DNA from: Rhizobium sp. 9140
GTDB lineage: Bacteria > Pseudomonadota > Alphaproteobacteria > Rhizobiales > Rhizobiaceae
Length of the DNA stretch: 64,000 nucleotides
Assembly (NCBI RefSeq): GCF_900067135.1
Contig: NZ_FJUR01000001.1
Location: forward strand, 1,677,501 to 1,741,500
Direction: 5' to 3'
The notes below the pieces were generated by a model, which did not search any database, was not told the origin of the DNA, and saw nothing but the letters and a program-made list of their open reading frames with translations. This document shows, one piece after another, positions 59,715-64,000 of the stretch (position 1 is its first letter; every line of letters starts with the position of its first letter). A program made the translations under genes and the position numbers.

Positions 59715-61106
59715 ATGCTGCGGTTGCAATCGCTCACCGCCCGCGTTCTCCTCGTCTCCACCATCTGGGCGGCGGCAGCCCTCGTGGTGATCGGCGTCGT
59801 CATCTCGACGCTCTATCGCCAAGGCTCGGAGCGCGGCTTTCAGGATCTGCTGCGGGCGCAACTCTACAACGTTATCAACTCGATCGTCGTCAACGACAAG
59901 GGCGTGCTGGCCGGCAGCCCGCAACTGGGCGACCTCCGGTTTTCGCAGCCGCAGACCGGCTGGTACTGGATCGTCGAGCCGATCGGCGAATTCAACACGC
60001 CGCCGCTGGTCTCGACCTCGCTCGGCTCGGGCAAGCTGCCGATCGTCAGCGTCGACGACGTGCCGTTCGACATTCGCTACGAGCGATTCTACACGACGCT
60101 CGACAGCTTCGGCAACGAGGTCGAGGTGGCCGAGACCGAAGTGGTGCTCGACATCCAAGGCCGCACCGCGAGGTTTCGCATCGCCGGCAACCGCGACGTG
60201 CTCGAGGCCGATATCAACGATTTCAACCGCAATCTCTACCTCGCGCTCGCCATCTTCGGCTTCGGCGGGCTGGGCATGAACGCGCTCGCCATTCTTTTCG
60301 GCCTGCGGCCGCTCGATCAGGCGCGGCGGTCGCTCGAAAAGATCCGGGCGGGCGAGAGCGAGCGGTTGGACGGGGTGTTTCCGCGCGAGATCCAGCCCTT
60401 GGCGAGCGAGGTCAACGCGCTGATCGACAGCAACCGGCGCATCATCGAACGGGCGCGCATGCAGGTGGGCAATCTCGCGCATTCGCTGAAGACGCCGCTG
60501 GCCGTGCTGATCAACGAGGCGCGCGTGCTGGAGGCGCCGCATGGCGAACTGGTGCGCAGCCAGGCCGACGCCATGCAGGTGCAGGTGCAATCCTACCTCA
60601 ACCGGGCGCGTATCGCGGCGCAGCGCGAATCCGTGCTGGCGCGCACCGAAGTGGAGCAGGCGCTAGAGCGGCTGGTGCGCGTGATGCGCCGCCTGCATTC
60701 GGAAAAGACGTTTCTCCTGACGATCTCGCCGCCCAACCTGGTGCTGGCGATGGAACAGCAGGACGTGGAGGAAACCGTCGGCAACCTGCTCGACAATGCG
60801 GCGCGCTATGCGGTGAGCGAAGTCCGGATCACCGCGCATCTCTCGGGCGAAGGCGTGCAGGGGCTGGACCCCGGGCGGCGCGCCTGGATCACGGTGGATG
60901 TGGAGGATGACGGGCCGGGCATCGAGCCCGCGCAGATCGCCATGGCGATGAAGCGCGGGCGGCGGCTGGACGAGAGCAAGCCGGGCACCGGCCTCGGCCT
61001 TTCGATCGTACGGGAGATCGCCGGCGAGTATCACGGCACGCTGGCCATGGACCGTGCCGAGATCGGCGGCCTCCGAGCGACGCTGGTGCTGCCGGCCGCT
61101 TCGTGA
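59715..61106 (+). CDS. feuQ: Sensor histidine kinase FeuQ
   Basis: 463 residues from the ATG at 59715, close to the known FeuQ length. Two membrane helices (about 11-32 and 175-197) enclose a periplasmic sensor domain with GWYWIVEPIGEFNTPPLVS, where FeuN would act. HAMP-like linker, H-box with H256 (VGNLAHSLKTPLAVL), then an ATPase domain (DVEETVGNLLDNAARYA, VEDDGPGIEPAQ, GTGLGLSIVREI). It phosphorylates FeuP. Confidence 0.87.
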   Translation: MLRLQSLTARVLLVSTIWAAAALVVIGVVISTLYRQGSERGFQDLLRAQLYNVINSIVVNDKGVLAGSPQLGDLRFSQPQTGWYWIVEPIGEFNTPPLVSTSLGSGKLPIVSVDDVPFDIRYERFYTTLDSFGNEVEVAETEVVLDIQGRTARFRIAGNRDVLEADINDFNRNLYLALAIFGFGGLGMNALAILFGLRPLDQARRSLEKIRAGESERLDGVFPREIQPLASEVNALIDSNRRIIERARMQVGNLAHSLKTPLAVLINEARVLEAPHGELVRSQADAMQVQVQSYLNRARIAAQRESVLARTEVEQALERLVRVMRRLHSEKTFLLTISPPNLVLAMEQQDVEETVGNLLDNAARYAVSEVRITAHLSGEGVQGLDPGRRAWITVDVEDDGPGIEPAQIAMAMKRGRRLDESKPGTGLGLSIVREIAGEYHGTLAMDRAEIGGLRATLVLPAAS

Positions 61107-61170
61107 CGGCGGCACAGGTTGCGGCGTGCTTTTTCGACACGGGTCGGCGGGAAATGAACGGATGTCCTTG

Positions 61171-61220
61171 CTTATTTCGCGATGAGCTGTTGCCCGCATT
61201 TTGCGGCAATGCAAAATAAG
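61171..61220. repeat. Hairpin-forming sequence between feuQ and the lipoprotein gene
   Basis: CTTATTT at 61171 pairs with AAATAAG at 61214-61220, and an inner TTGCC...GGCAA stem lies between. Without a T-run; could end or stabilise the feuQ transcript. Confidence 0.35.
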
Positions 61221-61261
61221 CCCATCATTGCTTGCCCATGAAACCCGGATCCGCTTCGCGC

Positions 61262-61717
61262 ATGACAGACAGACACCGTTTTCCCCGCATGATCAGGCTC
61301 GCAACCACGGGACTTCTCGTCGCTCTGGGCGTTGCGAGCGGCTGTGCCTCCAAGTCCGCCGGGCCGACGACGGCGGCACTCGGCGGCGTGGCGACGCGGG
61401 GCAGCGCATCGTCCTCCTTTATCGCGGCGCTGGGCAACGGCATCATCGGGCAGAACGCCAATGTGAAGCTGTCGGGCGCGGACCGCCAGCGGGCGCTTGA
61501 AGCGGAATATCGCGCTCTCGAGGCCGCACCGGGCGGCCAGCCGGTCGTCTGGCAGGGCAGTGGCATGCGCGGCTCGGTGGTTGCGGCGGCGCCCTATCAG
61601 GTGGGTTCGCAGAACTGCCGGCAGTACAGCCATACGGTGACGGCGGGCACCGCCGACAACGTCGCGCGCGGCGTTGCCTGCCGCAACGCCAACGGCACCT
61701 GGACGCCGCTGACCTGA
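61262..61717 (+). CDS. Surface-antigen-like lipoprotein
   Basis: 151 residues from the ATG at 61262; starts at 61238 and 61289 are also possible. The hydrophobic signal ends in a lipobox (LGVASGC), so the Cys would be lipidated. The mature part has LGGVATRGSASSSFIAALGN, a repeat-like LSGADRQRALEAEYRALE and an end SQNCRQYSHTVTAG..ACRNANGTWTPLT typical of the 17-kDa surface antigen family. Outer membrane lipoprotein is likely. Function unknown. It sits between feuQ and the cytochrome maturation genes. Confidence 0.7.
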   Translation: MTDRHRFPRMIRLATTGLLVALGVASGCASKSAGPTTAALGGVATRGSASSSFIAALGNGIIGQNANVKLSGADRQRALEAEYRALEAAPGGQPVVWQGSGMRGSVVAAAPYQVGSQNCRQYSHTVTAGTADNVARGVACRNANGTWTPLT

Positions 61718-61927
61718 CGCAGGTTTTCACGGCCGGCAGGCAGCGGGCGGCATCGCCGTCCAGCCGATGCCTCAATTTTCCGTCATGCCCGCTTTGCCGA
61801 TTGGAACACGGCTGTCCGCATAGTATGGCTGCCATCAGAGCGTGATCCGTCTGCCGCCGTGGCATGAGGAAGGGCTCGATGACGGAGCGTCCTGTCGGGC
61901 GCGCTGTGAGGGCTTGAAAGACTGGAC

Positions 61928-63082
61928 ATGCTGTTCTGGATTATCGTTGCCGTGATGACGGCCATCGTCTCGGCGCTGCTGCTTCTGCCGCTGTTGCGGG
62001 CAGGTGGGCCGAGCACTGTCGCGGGACAGCATGACGCCGAAGTCTATCGCGACCAATTGGAAGAGCTGAAACGGGATGCGCGGAGCGGGCTGATTGCGCC
62101 TGAAGAGGCCGAGCTTGCCCGCGCGGAGATCGCCCGGCGGTTGCTTGCCGCCAGTGCCATGGCGGATCAGGACAGGGCGCCGAACGGGGCGTCTTCGGCC
62201 GGCCGGGCCAACCGGCTGGCGCAGGCGGCCGTCATCGTCGTTCTGCCTGTGGTGGGGCTCTGTCTTTACGTGACGACGGGCAGCCCGGAGTTGCCCGATG
62301 CGCCGCTTTCCGCGCGTCTCGCCGACCCTGGCGACGACATCGAACTTCTCATCGCGCAGGCCGAGAAGCAACTGGCCGCCAACCCGGATGACGGTGCCGG
62401 ATACGACGTTCTGGCGCCGATCTACTATCGCAGCGGCCGCTTCGACGATGCCATCTCCGCCTTTTCCAACGCCATCCGCCTGAACGGCCCGTCGCCGCAG
62501 CGGTTGGGTGGCTATGCCGAAAGCCTGATCGCGCGGTCGGGAGGACGGGTGGCGGCCGAGGCGCGCAAGGCGCTGGAGCAATCGCTGGCGCTGCAACCGC
62601 AGGACCCGCGCGCCCGCTTCTACCTCGCGCTGGGACTGGAGCAGGACGGCAAGGCGGCGGAGGCGACGACGGCGTTTCGCGAGATTGTGAAGACATCGCC
62701 TGCCGGCGCACCGTGGCTGCCGCTCGTCAACGAGCATATTGCGGCGCTGGCACCTGCGGGCAGCGCGCCCACAGCCGGCGAGGCCAGGCTCGGCGGGCCG
62801 GATGCGGCGGCGATCGCCAATGCGCAAGCGATGAGCGCGGATGACCGGCGGCAGATGATCGAGGGCATGGTGTCGAGCCTCGCCGCGAAGCTGAAGGAAG
62901 ACCCCGCCAACCTTGAGGGCTGGCAGCGGATCATCCGCTCCTATGCGGTTCTGGGCGAGAGCGCCAAGGCGGAAATTGCGTTGCGCGAGGGGCTTGCAGC
63001 CTTTCCTCGCGAGGGCGACGGCGGGCGGCAGCTTCTGGCGCTTGCCGCCGAACTCGGCATCGATACGGCGAGGGCGCCATGA
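61928..63082 (+). CDS. cycH: Cytochrome c maturation protein CcmI/CycH
   Basis: 384 residues. Two membrane helices (about 3-22 and 95-115) separated by a cytoplasmic leucine-zipper-like part ([13 protein letters not shown]) are followed by a periplasmic TPR-type domain ([40 protein letters not shown]). CcmI chaperones apocytochrome c to the haem lyase CcmFH. The stop overlaps the cycJ start by 4 bases. In R. leguminosarum feuPQ also neighbour cycHJKL, which this order repeats. Confidence 0.9.
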   Translation: MLFWIIVAVMTAIVSALLLLPLLRAGGPSTVAGQHDAEVYRDQLEELKRDARSGLIAPEEAELARAEIARRLLAASAMADQDRAPNGASSAGRANRLAQAAVIVVLPVVGLCLYVTTGSPELPDAPLSARLADPGDDIELLIAQAEKQLAANPDDGAGYDVLAPIYYRSGRFDDAISAFSNAIRLNGPSPQRLGGYAESLIARSGGRVAAEARKALEQSLALQPQDPRARFYLALGLEQDGKAAEATTAFREIVKTSPAGAPWLPLVNEHIAALAPAGSAPTAGEARLGGPDAAAIANAQAMSADDRRQMIEGMVSSLAAKLKEDPANLEGWQRIIRSYAVLGESAKAEIALREGLAAFPREGDGGRQLLALAAELGIDTARAP

Positions 63083-63567
63083 CGGCCACGATGATGGGCG
63101 GGAGGAGGACGGGAAGGATGACGCGCAAGCAGAAGCGCCTGACGCTGATTGCCGGCGGCGTCGGTTTCCTGAGCATAGCTGTGCTACTCGTGCTCTTCGC
63201 CTTCAGCCAGGCGGTGGCCTATTTCTATGTTCCCGGCGATCTGGAAAAGGCGCATGTTGCGCCGGGCACGCGCATCCGGCTGGGCGGGCTGGTTGCGGCC
63301 GGCTCCGTGGAGCGGAGCGCGGGGACGACGGTGACCTTTACCGTGACGGATACGCTGGCCAAGGTGCCGGTGACCTATACCGGCATGCTGCCCGACCTGT
63401 TTCGCGAGGGACAGGGCGTGGTGGCGGAAGGCGCGATGAACGAGCAAGGCGTGTTCGTGGCCGATACGGTGCTGGCCAAGCACGACGAGACCTATATGCC
63501 GAAGGATGTGGCCGACCGGCTGAAGGCGCAGGGCGTCTCGCTCGGCGGGCAGGAGACGATCCGATGA
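63079..63567 (+). CDS. cycJ: Cytochrome c maturation haem chaperone CcmE/CycJ
   Basis: 162 residues from the ATG at 63079 (a start at 63118, [11 protein letters not shown], fits the family better but lacks the coupled position). A single membrane helix (about 27-48) anchors an OB-fold domain with [23 protein letters not shown]. The haem-binding His is in [11 protein letters not shown]. It receives haem from CcmC and delivers it to CcmF. The stop overlaps cycK. Confidence 0.93.
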   Translation: MTATMMGGRRTGRMTRKQKRLTLIAGGVGFLSIAVLLVLFAFSQAVAYFYVPGDLEKAHVAPGTRIRLGGLVAAGSVERSAGTTVTFTVTDTLAKVPVTYTGMLPDLFREGQGVVAEGAMNEQGVFVADTVLAKHDETYMPKDVADRLKAQGVSLGGQETIR

Positions 63568-64000
63568 TCGCGGAACTCGGACATTACGCGCTGGTGCTGG
63601 CGCTGGCGACCAGCCTGTTGCAGGCAGCGCTGCCATCCATCGGCGCCTTTTGCCGCGACGCGGGCCTGATGGCGAGCGGCACGTCGGCTGCCTATGCGAC
63701 CTTCATCCTTGTCGCGCTCTCCTTTGCGGCGCTGACGCATGCGCATGTGACATCGGATTTCTCGGTCGAGAACGTCTGGGCGAATTCGCATTCGGCGATC
63801 CCGCTGATCTACAAGTTCTCGGGCGTCTGGGGCAATCATGAGGGCTCCATGCTCCTGTGGATGCTGATCCTCACCTTCTTTTCGGCGCTGGTCGCCTTCT
63901 TCGGCGGCAATCTTCCCGACACGCTCAAGGCGCATGTCCTTTCCATTCAGGCGCTGATCGCCACCGCCTTCGCGCTCTTCGTGCTCCTGACCTCCAACCC
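63564..64000 (+). CDS. cycK: Cytochrome c haem lyase subunit CcmF/CycK (N-terminal part)
   Basis: The first 145 codons are in the window; the gene runs off the right edge. The protein starts [20 protein letters not shown] and has four hydrophobic segments so far, with the conserved block [17 protein letters not shown] that leads to the haem-handling WWD region. CcmF transfers haem to apocytochromes in the membrane. It starts inside the end of cycJ (ATGA). Confidence 0.9.
   Translation, partial: MIAELGHYALVLALATSLLQAALPSIGAFCRDAGLMASGTSAAYATFILVALSFAALTHAHVTSDFSVENVWANSHSAIPLIYKFSGVWGNHEGSMLLWMLILTFFSALVAFFGGNLPDTLKAHVLSIQALIATAFALFVLLTSN

Overview
The window is a GC-rich chromosomal segment from an alphaproteobacterium, most likely of the family Rhizobiaceae. 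The placement rests on a Ros/MucR zinc-finger regulator, a FeuN-FeuP-FeuQ signalling locus next to cycH-cycJ-cycK, a gene-transfer-agent (RcGTA-like) cluster, and several families typical of Rhizobiales (DUF5330, DUF2336, DUF1491, DUF6456, DUF6107). Dispersed palindromic repeats with 'ttctcccc...ggggagaa' arms also fit. I cannot name the species. I see no rRNA, tRNA or CRISPR array.

Layout. 0-9 kb: a methyltransferase cut by the window edge, a tyrosine-phosphatase-like protein, a zinc alcohol dehydrogenase, a class IV aminotransferase, a ClpP-like membrane protease paired with a coiled-coil membrane protein, an iron/manganese superoxide dismutase with terminator, a metallophosphoesterase and a class D beta-lactamase. 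8.7-15 kb: cytochrome c' and a diheme cytochrome c, a decaying HicAB toxin-antitoxin module, an acetyltransferase, a MerR regulator, an Lrp remnant and the PQQ glucose dehydrogenase. 15-26 kb: a possible toxin-antitoxin pair with a frameshift, SelO, a DUF2254 membrane protein, small membrane proteins, oligopeptidase B, a LysR/DUF2798 divergon, a two-domain VOC protein, a hemolysin III family protein and MsrB. 26-42 kb: MucR, a DnaA-domain-IV-like protein overlapping a DUF6456 gene, SufE, a DivJ-like sensor kinase overlapping a peptidoglycan-binding protein, DUF1491, DUF2336, an SH3 protein with an Arg-Asp-rich tail, the DUF1254/DUF1214 pair, a class A penicillin-binding protein and a YcgN-type protein.

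42.2-58.4 kb is a nearly complete gene-transfer-agent cluster in RcGTA order: terminase subunits, portal, g3.5-like membrane protein, protease, capsid, adaptor, stopper, tail terminator, tube, chaperones, tape measure, distal tail, hub, NlpC/P60 peptidase and megatron. Three things depart from the canonical order. A GH19-type lysin sits between terminase and portal. Two tiny paralogous genes with an ENEW motif lie there on the opposite strand, facing away from the lysin across an AT-rich control region and ending in their own terminator. The tail-terminator gene carries an in-frame stop that removes its conserved C-terminus. 58.5-64 kb holds feuN-feuP-feuQ, a lipoprotein and the start of the cytochrome c maturation operon (cycH, cycJ, cycK), which would serve the two c-type cytochromes at 8.7-10.3 kb.

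The most promising unexplained features are the ENEW microprotein pair with its shared control region, the gene pair at 15.2-15.9 kb, and the paired 20-base dyads at 24.5 kb. Several genes (tail terminator, HicA/HicB, the 15.2 kb gene, the 19.4 kb gene, the Lrp fragment) carry single-base or small indel lesions. Two of these are homopolymer length changes, so read-level confirmation matters.
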